The notes: generated from the letters alone by a model not told the origin. Positions 36,495-46,228 are shown, numbered from the stretch's first letter. The stretch: DNA of 64,000 nucleotides from Bacillota bacterium (GCA_023435895.1 JAEZLH010000023.1:41186-105185), one strand, 5' to 3'. Program-made: numbers and translations.

Positions 36495-37928
36495 ATGAGA
36501 ATTAAGAATTTTTTATTATGGATATTAACATTTTTTTTCGCATCGGGAATGTTAGTTTACTTTACAACATCTAAGGGTGTATTGTCGGGATTTTTGTGTT
36601 TGTTTTGCACTATTCTTTGCTGTCCATTGCTACATAAGTTTCTTAAAAAAGCCAATAGGCAACCAAAAAGATGGATAATGATTACATTAGTTTCGATTTT
36701 AATTGTTATTGCAGCAATGGTTTCGCCTAAAATTGAAACTAATACAAATGAATTTGGTGATTCAAACAAGTCTGAGAATGTTTCTAATGCAATAACACCA
36801 ATAGAAATTGCAAAAAACAATACGTCGGATGGTTCATCAAAGGGTGATAATATAACAGCTACAATTAGTGTAACACCAACTGCAACGGGCATCCCAACAA
36901 ACGTAGTATCTAATACAAAAATGACAGTTTACTTTCTTGATGTTGGACAAGCAGATTCAATTATAATAGAGTCGGACAAACATTATATGGTTGTTGATGC
37001 TGGGAATAACGGAGATGGTGCCGATGTTGTTAATTACCTAAAGGGGCTGGGTGTTAAGCAAATCGACTTTTTAATTGGAACACACCCACACGAAGACCAC
37101 ATTGGTGGGTTAGACGATGTTATTAATAATTTTGATATAAATACTATAATTATGCCAAAGGTTACAACAACTACTAATACATTTGCTGATGTTGTTGATG
37201 CCATTGAGAAAAAAGGATTATCTATTACTGCCCCGAAAGTTGGGGATAAATATACACTCGGTAACGCAAATTTTACTATATTAAGTCCAAATGATAGTTA
37301 TGGTGATGATTACAATAACTGGTCAGTAGGTATAAAACTTACTAATGGTAAGAATAGCGTTGTTATGTGTGGTGATGCACAAGAAAATGCCGAAGCTGAT
37401 ATTTGTGCCAATGGTATTGATATAAGTGCAGATGTCCTTAAAGTTGGGCATCATGGCAGTAAAACTTCTACATCAGAATCTTTATTAAAAAAAGTAAACC
37501 CTAAATATGCTGTGATTTCTGTTGGAAAAGGGAATTCATATGGTCATCCAACAATAGAAACATTACAAAGATTAAAGGATTCATCCGTTCAATATTTTAG
37601 AACAGATGAACAAGGAATAATAATTGCAACTAGTGATGGAAATAAAATTTCATGGAATAAAAAACCGAGTAAATCTCTAAATACTGGGAGTGATTCTGAT
37701 AGCAATGAATCAAAACCTTCAAATAACAGTTCTACCATTTCTGATAATAAGCCGAGTAATACAACTTCACAAGATAACAAGAGTATTGAAGTTCACATTA
37801 CTGAAACTGGTAGCAAATATCATAGTGCTGGGTGTCGATACTTAAGTAAGAGTGATATTGTCACAACATTAGCAAAGGCTAAGGCAAGTGGATTTACACC
37901 ATGCAGTAAATGTAATCCACCTAGATAG
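36495..37928 (+). CDS. Exported MBL-fold hydrolase (ComEC/Rec2-like) with C-terminal Cys-rich domain
   Basis: 477 residues. Two or three N-terminal membrane spans (residues 5-75) are followed by a Thr/Asn-rich linker, then a metallo-beta-lactamase domain: MTVYFLDVGQADSIII, THPHEDHIGG (His197, His199, Asp201, His202), MCGDAQE and KVGHHGSKTS. The last ~45 residues carry YHSAGCRYL...PCSKCNPPR, a putative metal-binding tail. ComEC-type MBL domains act as extracellular nucleases or phosphodiesterases. The next gene is its usual DUF3006 partner. A decayed copy of this gene's 3' part lies at 44171. Confidence 0.88.
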   Translation: MRIKNFLLWILTFFFASGMLVYFTTSKGVLSGFLCLFCTILCCPLLHKFLKKANRQPKRWIMITLVSILIVIAAMVSPKIETNTNEFGDSNKSENVSNAITPIEIAKNNTSDGSSKGDNITATISVTPTATGIPTNVVSNTKMTVYFLDVGQADSIIIESDKHYMVVDAGNNGDGADVVNYLKGLGVKQIDFLIGTHPHEDHIGGLDDVINNFDINTIIMPKVTTTTNTFADVVDAIEKKGLSITAPKVGDKYTLGNANFTILSPNDSYGDDYNNWSVGIKLTNGKNSVVMCGDAQENAEADICANGIDISADVLKVGHHGSKTSTSESLLKKVNPKYAVISVGKGNSYGHPTIETLQRLKDSSVQYFRTDEQGIIIATSDGNKISWNKKPSKSLNTGSDSDSNESKPSNNSSTISDNKPSNTTSQDNKSIEVHITETGSKYHSAGCRYLSKSDIVTTLAKAKASGFTPCSKCNPPR

Positions 37929-37943
37929 GAAGGAGTTTGAAAG

Positions 37944-38156
37944 ATGAGATTAATTATTGATAGAATTGAAGGTGAATATGCAGTATGCGAGCAAGAAGAT
38001 AAGACTTTTGTTGATATTCCTAAGAATAGACTACCTATTGATGTCAAAGAAGGGGATTGCTTAATTGAGAATGATAGTGTTTATTTAATAGATTATGAAA
38101 GAACACAAGAGAGAAAGAATATAATTAATGATAGGTTTAATAAGCTGTTTAAATAA
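37944..38156 (+). CDS. DUF3006 protein
   Basis: 70 residues beginning LIIDRIEGEYAVCEQED with the DUF3006 pattern (ID+IEG..AV.E...). Such proteins often accompany exported MBL hydrolases, as here, with a 15-base gap. The ribosome site AGGAAGGAG is strong. The biochemical function is not known. Confidence 0.85.
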   Translation: MRLIIDRIEGEYAVCEQEDKTFVDIPKNRLPIDVKEGDCLIENDSVYLIDYERTQERKNIINDRFNKLFK

Positions 38157-38226
38157 ATATCAACAATTTCAAATCTTATAGTTTTTAATGTGCGATAGGT
38201 TATGTTTAAAACCTAGGATAAGGTGA

Positions 38227-38949
38227 ATGATGAACAGATTTCGTAAAAAGATTTATACTGTTTTTGAAGAAAATAGAGACAATAATGTGTTTGCAGATAT
38301 ATACAATGGTATTATGCTTATTGTTATTGTTATTAGTATTATACCATTATGCTTTAAAGTACAATCCCCTTTACTAATAATGATTGATAGAATAACAGTT
38401 AGTATTTTTATTGTTGAATATGTGGCTAGGTGGATTACATCTGATTTGAAAAGACCAGATATAAAATACATGGCATTCTTTGAGTACCCATTTTCGTTTT
38501 TTGCTATCATCGACTTATTATCTATCCTACCTTCTGTTACATTATTGAATAAGGCACTTAGGCTATTTAAGCTACTTCGACTATTCAAAACATTTAGGGT
38601 TCTAAGAATGTTAAGGTACTCAAAAAGTTTTAAGGTAATTGTAAATGTATTAAAGAAAGAAAAAATGGCGTTAACGTCAGTATGCTATATGGCATTAGGA
38701 TATATTTTTATCTCTGCTTTAGTAATGTTTTCAGTTGAACCAAGTAGTTTTAATACATTGTTTGATGCAGTTTATTGGGCAACAACTGCTTTAACTACAG
38801 TTGGGTATGGGGATATTTATCCAGTAACAACAATTGGAAAAGTAGTGAGTATGGTCTCGTCAATTCTAGGTATAGCATTTGTTGCACTGCCTTCGGGTAT
38901 TATTACTGCGGGGTATTTAAAGGAGTTAAACTCTGATAAAAGTCAATAA
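38227..38949 (+). CDS. Voltage-gated potassium channel
   Basis: 240 residues with six membrane spans. S4 has regularly spaced arginines and lysines (LRLFKLLRLFKTFRVLRMLR). The pore loop has the selectivity filter TTVGYGDIYP (TVGYG at residues 191-195). S6 follows and the tail is short. It is a Kv-type tetrameric K+ channel. Carriage on a mobile element is unusual. It could be a depolarising effector or plain cargo. Confidence 0.9.
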   Translation: MMNRFRKKIYTVFEENRDNNVFADIYNGIMLIVIVISIIPLCFKVQSPLLIMIDRITVSIFIVEYVARWITSDLKRPDIKYMAFFEYPFSFFAIIDLLSILPSVTLLNKALRLFKLLRLFKTFRVLRMLRYSKSFKVIVNVLKKEKMALTSVCYMALGYIFISALVMFSVEPSSFNTLFDAVYWATTALTTVGYGDIYPVTTIGKVVSMVSSILGIAFVALPSGIITAGYLKELNSDKSQ

Positions 38950-39013
38950 GATGATGTGTTGAGTGTAGAGGAATTGAGAATGTTAATTGAAATTTCAAAA
39001 AAGGAAAAAAACA

Positions 39014-39655
39014 ATGAATATTATTAAGGATAAATATGATAATTACAAGAATTTTCTGATGCAAGAATTAATGCATATAGATTCAATGTTTGATTTATAT
39101 ATTTATTTAAAAAATCAGCATGTAGATAAAGTAGATATTTTAAATATTTCACCAGCATTTTTTGGATTAACTGAAAATGCACTACTTGAATGTGCTGCAA
39201 TTAGATTATGCAAATTATATGATATTGATTCGAAGACTGTAACTGTAGCAAAATTTATACGTTATGTTGAACAAAATCTAAGGTTAATATATAAAGGAGA
39301 ATATCATAATGAAATAAGGGAAATAGTCCAGCAAGATAAGGTGTTATTAGAAAAATATCAGGATAAGTTTAAAATGTTAAAAACAATTAGAGATACAAGT
39401 CTTGCACATAATGATGTATGTAATTTGCAACAAGATTATGATATGTGGGCTGGAAGAGGGATTGTAATTGGAGATGTTCATGATTTGATTCAATTAGGAG
39501 CAGATGTTGTTAATCATTATACGCATTATAGTGATAGTACATATTACTTAATTAAGGCAACTAATAAGTTTGATATTGAAAATACACTATGTATTCTAGA
39601 AAAATCAGATTATATTCAAAATATGAGAAAGCAAAAAAACAAAAAAGACATATAA
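39014..39655 (+). CDS. HEPN / AbiU2-like protein
   Basis: 213 residues from ATG 39014 (AAAGGA nine bases upstream). All-helical. The decisive motif is KTIRDTSLAHND: Arg126 and His132 form the RX5H signature of HEPN ribonucleases, in the context typical of the AbiU2 abortive-infection family (long N-terminal helices with ENALLECAAIRLCKLYD). HEPN proteins cleave RNA on infection. It lies 50 bases before the KAP NTPase, on the same strand, which suggests a two-gene effector/sensor unit (inference). Confidence 0.7.
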   Translation: MNIIKDKYDNYKNFLMQELMHIDSMFDLYIYLKNQHVDKVDILNISPAFFGLTENALLECAAIRLCKLYDIDSKTVTVAKFIRYVEQNLRLIYKGEYHNEIREIVQQDKVLLEKYQDKFKMLKTIRDTSLAHNDVCNLQQDYDMWAGRGIVIGDVHDLIQLGADVVNHYTHYSDSTYYLIKATNKFDIENTLCILEKSDYIQNMRKQKNKKDI

Positions 39656-39705
39656 GTGAAATAGATTATTCTTGTTGAATATTTAATACTTAGGAGGATG
39701 AATTC

Positions 39706-41055
39706 TTGAATTACGAAGAGTTAACATTTGATGAAGATGACCAATTAGGTAGAAAAGAATTTGTTATTAGCTTAATGAACGTAATTAATAACTGGGATAC
39801 AATAAAAAAAGAGAATGATTCACTAGCTGTCTCAGTTGATGCTCCTTGGGGTTCTGGGAAAAGTTATTTATTAAATATGTGGAGAAATTGGTTGCTTTCG
39901 AAAGATAATGCAGATAAAAAATATGCAATTACATGCTATAATGCTTGGAAAAATGATGATAATGAAAATGCATTCATACCTTTAGCTTATTCATTACAAA
40001 AGATAGAAGTGTTTAAAGAGAATACTGTGCTTTATGAAATAACAAAAGAAAAAACAAAAGGTTTTATAAAAGCATGTTCAATAGCATTATTAAAAGATAT
40101 TATTAAAAAGCATATTGGAGAAAATATTTCAGATATTATTTCTGAGGGTGTAGATGGGGCTAATAATACCAAGGTAGAATCTTTTTTTGATAATTATGAA
40201 AAGTATCAATCTAAAAAGCATGAATTTAAAATTGCTTTAAGAGACCTTATTCCAGACGGTGGGAAATTAATTATTTTTATTGATGAACTTGATCGATGTC
40301 GTCCTACGTTTGCAATTGAAACTCTTGAAATTATAAAACACTTATTCGATATACCCAATATTATATTTGTTTTTGCTATAGATTTAGAGCAAATAAGTCA
40401 CTCGATTTCTACGATTTACGGAAATGGTATGGATTCATCTGGCTACCTTAGACGTTTTTTTGATTTAAATATTAACATACCAACAATAAATAAAACTGAT
40501 TATGTAAATATTTTAATGAGAAAGTTTGTTAATGAAAAACATATAAATGCTGGATTGATTCGCACAGTTGCTAATCTATATGATAAGTTAAATTTATCAC
40601 TTCGAGATATGAATAAAATAACTGATAATTTTTTGGTATTTTGCTTGTTTTATGATAAATATTTTATTCCATACAATAGACGAAACACTAGAATTGTTGA
40701 TATATTTGAATGTTATCTGTTTTTTATTATATTAAAATATAAGAATCCCCAAATATATAATCTTATAATACATAATAATTATATTGCATATGACAATAAC
40801 CCTAGGCACTATGAGGTGTTGGATATCAACTTTTTTGTATCAGAGAATATTAGTAATATGCTTCGTGATTTGCAAAATGGCGGTGCACATTTAAAGAATG
40901 ATAAATTTATAGTAAAATATGGTTGTCGGAAGATTAATTCAAAAAACTTATCGTTTGCTGAACATATCGAAAAAACAATTGAAATGTTTATATTCAAAAA
41001 AAATGAAAATGATAATATTAATCTAATTGAATTTGACGAACAAGAAACAGATTAA
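39706..41055 (+). CDS. KAP-family P-loop NTPase
   Basis: 449 residues from TTG 39706, a few bases after AGGAGG. Walker A is APWGSGKS (residues 46-53), Walker B LIIFIDELDR (188-197), and there is a sensor-like VFAIDLEQI. The start LTFDEDDQLGR and the CYNAWKND insertion are typical of KAP NTPases, the STAND-related group that includes phage-exclusion protein PifA. The expected paired membrane spans within the NTPase domain are not evident, so this is a soluble variant. It probably acts as a sensor or switch in a defence unit with the HEPN protein. Confidence 0.82.
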   Translation: MNYEELTFDEDDQLGRKEFVISLMNVINNWDTIKKENDSLAVSVDAPWGSGKSYLLNMWRNWLLSKDNADKKYAITCYNAWKNDDNENAFIPLAYSLQKIEVFKENTVLYEITKEKTKGFIKACSIALLKDIIKKHIGENISDIISEGVDGANNTKVESFFDNYEKYQSKKHEFKIALRDLIPDGGKLIIFIDELDRCRPTFAIETLEIIKHLFDIPNIIFVFAIDLEQISHSISTIYGNGMDSSGYLRRFFDLNINIPTINKTDYVNILMRKFVNEKHINAGLIRTVANLYDKLNLSLRDMNKITDNFLVFCLFYDKYFIPYNRRNTRIVDIFECYLFFIILKYKNPQIYNLIIHNNYIAYDNNPRHYEVLDINFFVSENISNMLRDLQNGGAHLKNDKFIVKYGCRKINSKNLSFAEHIEKTIEMFIFKKNENDNINLIEFDEQETD

Positions 41056-41131
41056 GACATTCTCTTCATATGGGTATTATAGATTAATTTCTTCGAGAGT
41101 AGCTGCTTAATAATTGAAGGGAGAATTGTTA

Positions 41132-41872
41132 ATGTATACATATATTATTTACTTAATCCTTTTAGCAATATTAGGTCTATTGATAAGAATTTTAACTCCA
41201 AAAGTAAAAGGGTGGTTTGGAGAAACTGTTGTTGCAACAATTTTGCATGGATTGCCAGAAAATGAATATAGCATACTTAATAATATTATGCTCAAAACTA
41301 ATTATGGAACAACTCAAATCGACCATATAGTTGTTTCTTTGTACGGTATATTTGTTATAGAAACAAAGAATTATAAGGGGTGGATTACTGGAAGTGAGTT
41401 TTCGGAACAATGGACTAAGAATATGTACGGGAAAAAATACTCCTTTAGAAATCCGTTAAAACAAAATTATGCTCATATGAAAGCACTAGAATCATTATTG
41501 GGGTTAGAAGAAAATAAATTTATACCTATAGTGGCTTTTTCATGGAATACTGATATTAAAGTAAAGACTAAGAAGCCAGTTGTTTATATACCACAGTTGA
41601 AACAAGCTATTTTAAGCTATCATGAAGCAATAATTGAAGAATCTGAACTTCGAAAAATTACTGATATAATTGTTGGTTCAAATGTTGATTCAAAAGAAAA
41701 TCGAAAAGAGCATATTTCTAATATACGAAACAAAGTCAGAGAAAATGAAATGAATATATATAATAACATATGCCCTCAATGTGGGGGTACTCTAATTAAA
41801 CGAAAAGGGAAATATGGATATTTTACTGGATGCAGTAATTTCCCTAAATGTAGGTATACATTAAAATCATAG
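41132..41872 (+). CDS. NERD-domain protein with C-terminal zinc ribbon
   Basis: 246 residues from ATG 41132 (GGGAGA upstream; the TTG 18 bases earlier overlaps this site). One N-terminal membrane helix (residues 3-20) is followed by a NERD nuclease-related domain ([37 protein letters not shown]; Asp and the ExK pair present). The C-terminal topoisomerase-type zinc ribbon is CPQCGGTLI...[15 protein letters not shown] proteins resemble PD-(D/E)XK nucleases and are common in defence islands. It follows the KAP gene by 76 bases. Confidence 0.85.
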   Translation: MYTYIIYLILLAILGLLIRILTPKVKGWFGETVVATILHGLPENEYSILNNIMLKTNYGTTQIDHIVVSLYGIFVIETKNYKGWITGSEFSEQWTKNMYGKKYSFRNPLKQNYAHMKALESLLGLEENKFIPIVAFSWNTDIKVKTKKPVVYIPQLKQAILSYHEAIIEESELRKITDIIVGSNVDSKENRKEHISNIRNKVRENEMNIYNNICPQCGGTLIKRKGKYGYFTGCSNFPKCRYTLKS

Positions 41873-42224
41873 AAATTTCAAAAGCGATAGATATCGTTTC
41901 CTTAATATTATATATCTTATAAAGTCTAATATTTACGATATCATGCATGTTGTCTGATAAGGTTGTTTTTTGATAAATAATGATAAGAGCATACGGGGGT
42001 AGCCTAAGGGGTTATCTCTTTTTTACTCATAAAGACAACCTTACTTTCCACACTTTGATTATTTGCTCAATTAAGATTTACTTTAGGGAGAAGAGGGGTT
42101 AAAATATTACTAAATTATAATATTGTTGGATATTATTCTAAGGATTAGGTGAAGGAGGCAATGGAGGAAATCTAATGGAGTTAATATGAGAAGAGCATTT
42201 CGAAACTGAGGGGGAAGTATTATT
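41873..42224 (+). other. Gap with hairpins and a dispersed repeat
   Basis: 352 bases without a gene. It holds AAAGCGATA/TATCGTTT (41879-41898), a probable terminator GGGGGTAGCC...GGGGTTATCTC with six T (41995-42025) that resembles 35714-35745, and an outer inverted pair TAAGGTTGT (about 41968) / ACAACCTTA (about 42035). Confidence 0.5.
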
Positions 42225-42416
42225 ATGAGTGTAAATTATGATATTGTAGAAGAAGATGGTAAAAAATACAATGTAACATATAAAAAAGATAAAAACATAT
42301 TATTGGCAACTGTATGGATTAAAGGATTTGAAATAAAATCATATGGTATAGATGAACATGATGCGTATTTTTCATTGACACAGAAAATATATCAGACATT
42401 TCATTTTAAACTATAA
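42225..42416 (+). CDS. Small hypothetical protein
   Basis: 63 residues, beta-rich, with the pattern YDIVEEDGKKYNVTYKKDK and a helical end. The ribosome site is GGGGGAAG. No family recognised. It lies 52 bases before the P-loop NTPase gene, so it may be its small partner. Confidence 0.5.
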   Translation: MSVNYDIVEEDGKKYNVTYKKDKNILLATVWIKGFEIKSYGIDEHDAYFSLTQKIYQTFHFKL

Positions 42417-42468
42417 TACTGTAATAAAGATTTTGCGAGTACTCAATGTATAACGAAGGAGAAAAGTA

Positions 42469-44106
42469 ATGAATGCCAGTTATATAAATAAAATCACTAA
42501 TGAATTTATCGGTATGCCATATAAAAGTATACTTATAAATGGTGCATGGGGTATTGGAAAGAGTTATGAGATAACTAAAGCAATAGAAGGTAATGATAAT
42601 TTCTGTTATGTTTCTTTATTTGGGTTAAAAGATAGTAAAGAATTATATCACGAATTATTTATTAAACTTATTTCAAATAATAGTAAAAATGAATTTTTAC
42701 TTGATAAAGGAAATAAAGTATTAAGTGGCGTTTTAACTTTTTTTGGCAAGGAAAGGTTGCTAGATATTATAACAGATAATGAGTTAGTCGAAGCCAAATT
42801 ATGTTCATTAGCCAATGCTGGAAAGAAAATTATTATTGTATTTGATGACTTGGAAAGAATTAGTACTAATTTCAAAATTGAAGAGTTATTTGGTACTATT
42901 GAAAAATTGCGAAGCTATCCAGTTGTTAAGACTATAATAGTCGCTAATATTAATGAAATGACTATAGAAAATAAGGCGATTTTATACAAATATAGTGAAA
43001 AAATAATAGATAAAATTTATGTCATAGAGGAATTGTCAAATAACATTAGATGGGAAGAAATGAATATAGATAGGGGTTTTATTAATGAATTAATTCAAAA
43101 ACATAAAATTAAAAATGTTCGTACTTTGAAAAAAGCACAAAATTTTTATGAAGATGTAAAGTTCCATATTGAAATACAAAACGAAAAATTTCTGGATGAA
43201 ATAAGAGATATTTGCTATGCAATTGTTTTAGAAGATGTAGATGAACTTTATAAAGAGTTGCCCGAAGCGTATAAAAAAGACGAGAAAGGATTAGAGTTTT
43301 ATAATGTTATTTATTCTGATTTCGTTCACAGAACAACAATCAGATATCTTAATCACATTGTATCAAGGGAAAACCTTGTGCAATACATATATGAGTATTA
43401 TCAAAGTAAATGTGATATAAACAAAGATATTATTGCAACCTACTATAAATCATTTAAAGATGCTGGGGAAAAAGCGAATTTTTATAAGTCAGATGATGAA
43501 TTAAAGAGTTTAATGCCTATTTTATATAATAAATTTGATGAATCAGTAACAATTGCTGAAATTGTTAGCTCTGCTGATACTTTGATTATTTGGATGGAGG
43601 TACTTGAACAAAGTACTAAAGAGGTATTAGATAGTTTTAATCAGAAAATTACTAATGCATTTAAAATGGCTATTATGGGCGGAGAAACTTACTTTCCTAC
43701 TGATGTTTCACATATTGAATCAAGCAAATTGAGGGATTTGTATGTAAAAAAATGTGAAAATGCTAAGAGTGATATGGTTATTTATTATATCGATGAAATA
43801 TATGATAATATCATAAAGAATAATTTCGATATTACCTATAAATTAACACTAAAGTTTAGAGAATCATTGCCATTATCAAATCATGAAACAATAAAGGGTA
43901 GTATTCCTAAATTACTTATTGAGGAAATATTCTCTATAGGCAGTGTTGAAGTTCGGCAATATAATATATCTTTAATTATTATTAAAATTATGAAGGAACA
44001 TATTTACGACTTACTAATTGATTACACAAGTATTCTTAAAGAAAAATACAAGGAAAATAAAATGTTTAATCATAGATTGAAATATCTATTAGGTATAAAA
44101 GAATAA
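42469..44106 (+). CDS. P-loop NTPase (KAP/STAND-like) with large helical C-terminus
   Basis: 545 residues. Walker A is GAWGIGKS (residues 25-32) and Walker B IIIVFDDLERI (Asp126, Asp127). The C-terminal ~320 residues are helical and unassigned. The NTPase type resembles KAP and related P-loop proteins used as cores of antiphage systems. It differs from the KAP protein at 39706 in length and C-terminus. Probable sensor/effector in a second cargo unit. Start follows GAAGGAG by six bases. Confidence 0.72.
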   Translation: MNASYINKITNEFIGMPYKSILINGAWGIGKSYEITKAIEGNDNFCYVSLFGLKDSKELYHELFIKLISNNSKNEFLLDKGNKVLSGVLTFFGKERLLDIITDNELVEAKLCSLANAGKKIIIVFDDLERISTNFKIEELFGTIEKLRSYPVVKTIIVANINEMTIENKAILYKYSEKIIDKIYVIEELSNNIRWEEMNIDRGFINELIQKHKIKNVRTLKKAQNFYEDVKFHIEIQNEKFLDEIRDICYAIVLEDVDELYKELPEAYKKDEKGLEFYNVIYSDFVHRTTIRYLNHIVSRENLVQYIYEYYQSKCDINKDIIATYYKSFKDAGEKANFYKSDDELKSLMPILYNKFDESVTIAEIVSSADTLIIWMEVLEQSTKEVLDSFNQKITNAFKMAIMGGETYFPTDVSHIESSKLRDLYVKKCENAKSDMVIYYIDEIYDNIIKNNFDITYKLTLKFRESLPLSNHETIKGSIPKLLIEEIFSIGSVEVRQYNISLIIIKIMKEHIYDLLIDYTSILKEKYKENKMFNHRLKYLLGIKE

Positions 44107-44170
44107 TCATATTTAATCAACATAGTATAATTTAATTTTTTATCTTATGATGGTAAGAGCTTTTTGTAGT

Positions 44171-44420
44171 GTGTGGACATGCATAAGAAAATGCAGAAGT
44201 AGATATCTGTGTCAATAAAGCGGAGCATCATAGTACCTACATCATGTGTTTCTGAAAAAAGGTTAATCCCAAATATGCTGTAATTTCAGTTGGAAAATGA
44301 TATTGGTTATTCAGCTTTAGAGACATTTCAAAGATAGTGTTAAATATTTTAGGACAAAGAACAGAGAACTATAACTACGGCAAGTATGGAACTAAAATTT
44401 CATGGGATATAAACCTAGTA
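44171..44420 (+). pseudogene. Decayed copy of the MBL hydrolase 3' part
   Basis: The sequence parallels 37374-37668 of the intact gene: AGAAAATGC, GATATCTGTGTCAAT, GCATCATAGTA, AATCCCAAATATGCTGTAAT, TCAGTTGGAAAATG, AATATTTTAGGACA and AAAATTTCATGGGATA appear in the same order with small gaps, frameshifts and stops. No complete frame remains. This shows that an MBL cassette was once here and decayed. Confidence 0.8.
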
Positions 44421-44499
44421 TATTTACATATTGTAGAATATATGGTATGATATGTATTATTTTCTTGTAAAATTTTCGCAATACAAAAGGGGAGATATA

Positions 44500-44994
44500 G
44501 TGGGTAAATACTTTAAGGATACAAGCAATCTGATTTCTTTTACATTAGCAGTAATTTTTTCCGTTTTATTATATGTTTTTAAACCTACTGACGCCGTTCC
44601 TTATATAATTTTTTTTATAATCTTACTTTTGTTAATTATAAGTATTTGGCTAAATATAAAAATGTATTTAGATAATAAGGATAAGGATTTTTCACCCGTA
44701 ATTACATTAATTGAATGTATTCAAGGAAGATGCATTTGTAAAAGTAACGATTTTTTGACATATAATTCTGTTGTTACATTCTATGAAAGGCAAGGTAATT
44801 ACGAAAAAGTGATAGGCTATGGCTATGTTGAAACAGTCACTGGAGGTAAGGCAGTACAGATTATACCAAAATCAGAAGAAAATCAATCGGCAGTCTTTAT
44901 AGATTATATAAATAATAATAAAACGAATATTATTATAAGACCCACAATAACGATAGATATACTTGAAAAGATTAAATTTATATTAGAGAGGTGA
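44500..44994 (+). CDS. Small two-span membrane protein
   Basis: 164 residues from GTG 44500, five bases after GGGGAG; a longer frame starting at 44452 would run through this ribosome site. Two adjacent membrane helices (about residues 12-27 and 33-51) precede a ~110-residue soluble domain with a beta-rich core. No recognised family. The next gene starts four bases after its stop. Confidence 0.6.
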   Translation: MGKYFKDTSNLISFTLAVIFSVLLYVFKPTDAVPYIIFFIILLLLIISIWLNIKMYLDNKDKDFSPVITLIECIQGRCICKSNDFLTYNSVVTFYERQGNYEKVIGYGYVETVTGGKAVQIIPKSEENQSAVFIDYINNNKTNIIIRPTITIDILEKIKFILER

Positions 44995-44998
44995 TTAT

Positions 44999-45385
44999 AT
45001 GGAGAAAAAAATCAAAGTTGTATTTATTATAAACGAATTTGAATTAACATTAAACATTGGCAAAGAAGATGAAGTGAAAATTGGTGATAGATTTATGATA
45101 TATTCACTTAGTGAACATGAAATCATAGATAATGAAACCAAAGAGTCTTTAGGATATCTGGAATTTGTAAAAGGTATAGGTAAGGTAATTCATTTACAAG
45201 AAAAAATGTGTACTATTGAATCTAATAAGTTTAAATCAATGGGGACGAGTAAAACAGTAAAAAGACCTAAAAATAATATTTATAGTAGTTTTAATAGTCA
45301 GATAGAGGAAATTATAACTGAAAATGAGCCAGAGCAAATTCCTTTTGAAGACCCTAGGATTGGAGACTTGGCAAAAAAAATATAA
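44999..45385 (+). CDS. Small protein with a FlgT_C-like beta domain
   Basis: 128 residues. The first ~80 read VKIGDRFMIYSLSEHEIID, then TKESLGYLEFVKGIGKVI and LQEKMCTIES. This is the pattern of small beta-barrel FlgT C-terminal-like domains, in which (I)GDxFxVY precedes DxxTxExLG. A disordered acidic tail follows. It is coupled to the membrane protein upstream (four-base gap). Whether the two form a complex is inference. Confidence 0.55.
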   Translation: MEKKIKVVFIINEFELTLNIGKEDEVKIGDRFMIYSLSEHEIIDNETKESLGYLEFVKGIGKVIHLQEKMCTIESNKFKSMGTSKTVKRPKNNIYSSFNSQIEEIITENEPEQIPFEDPRIGDLAKKI

Positions 45386-45393
45386 TCTTACAA

Positions 45394-45428
45394 AAAGGGT
45401 ACTTGCAAAATGCTAGTACTTTTTTTAT
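45394..45428 (+). terminator. Terminator after the 44.5-45.4 kb pair
   Basis: AAGGGTACT pairs with AGTACTTTT through two G-T pairs, followed by more T. Confidence 0.65.
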
Positions 45429-45529
45429 AAGCGATATTAAGAATAAAAAATTTATGATGAATAAAAGTTATGACTAATTTGTTGATACATTAATTTTACT
45501 AATTATTACGACATTAAGGAGAATATTCC

Positions 45530-46228
45530 ATGAGTATAAAATATATTAAATTCTTTTTTGTTTACATTTTTATGAAAAGAAAATTTATTTTATGTTTTGT
45601 TTTTTTTAATATGTTTTTATTGATTATTTTGAATAAAACTCATATTTCTTTTATTGTAATTATTTTCATCTCCTTGATTGTAACATTAATAATTAAAATT
45701 TTGTTAAACATTATTCGTATTGTCTTTTATGTCAAAATAAATGAATATTTAAATTTTAACCGATTTACTCATAATTTACATATGAATATAAATTATTTTA
45801 AAGATATCGATGAATTAACTGATGGTTTTATGGAAGCTTTGCAATCTATACCACCGAAATTTTTAATTAAAGATTTTTCGACAAATACAAATGAAATAAT
45901 ATTTCTTGGGTTAAAAAAGAAATTACATATAGAAGGTCTCAAAGAAATATTAATAGCAAAGGATGATGAATTTAAAAGCTTCAAAATAACACAGTCACGA
46001 AGAAAGAGTCATAAACTACTAAGAAAAATTATATTTGAGTTTAAAGATGATAGTAAATATGAGATAGACTTACATTTTATTAAATATAAAATATTATTGG
46101 AAAAAGCTTGTAAGTATAGTAATATTAAAGACTATTTTAAAGATATAAATGATATTGAAGAAAAAGTGTTTACTTATAAAGTTCTTATTCCAAGAGAGTT
46201 ACTAAAGAGATTATCAAAGGTCATTTAG
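45530..46228 (+). CDS. Membrane protein of unknown function
   Basis: 232 residues. Two long hydrophobic spans in the first 70 residues (about 17-33 and 37-68) are followed by a ~160-residue lysine-rich cytoplasmic domain. No recognised family. It is the last gene of the element before the right tRNA repeat. Confidence 0.6.
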   Translation: MSIKYIKFFFVYIFMKRKFILCFVFFNMFLLIILNKTHISFIVIIFISLIVTLIIKILLNIIRIVFYVKINEYLNFNRFTHNLHMNINYFKDIDELTDGFMEALQSIPPKFLIKDFSTNTNEIIFLGLKKKLHIEGLKEILIAKDDEFKSFKITQSRRKSHKLLRKIIFEFKDDSKYEIDLHFIKYKILLEKACKYSNIKDYFKDINDIEEKVFTYKVLIPRELLKRLSKVI

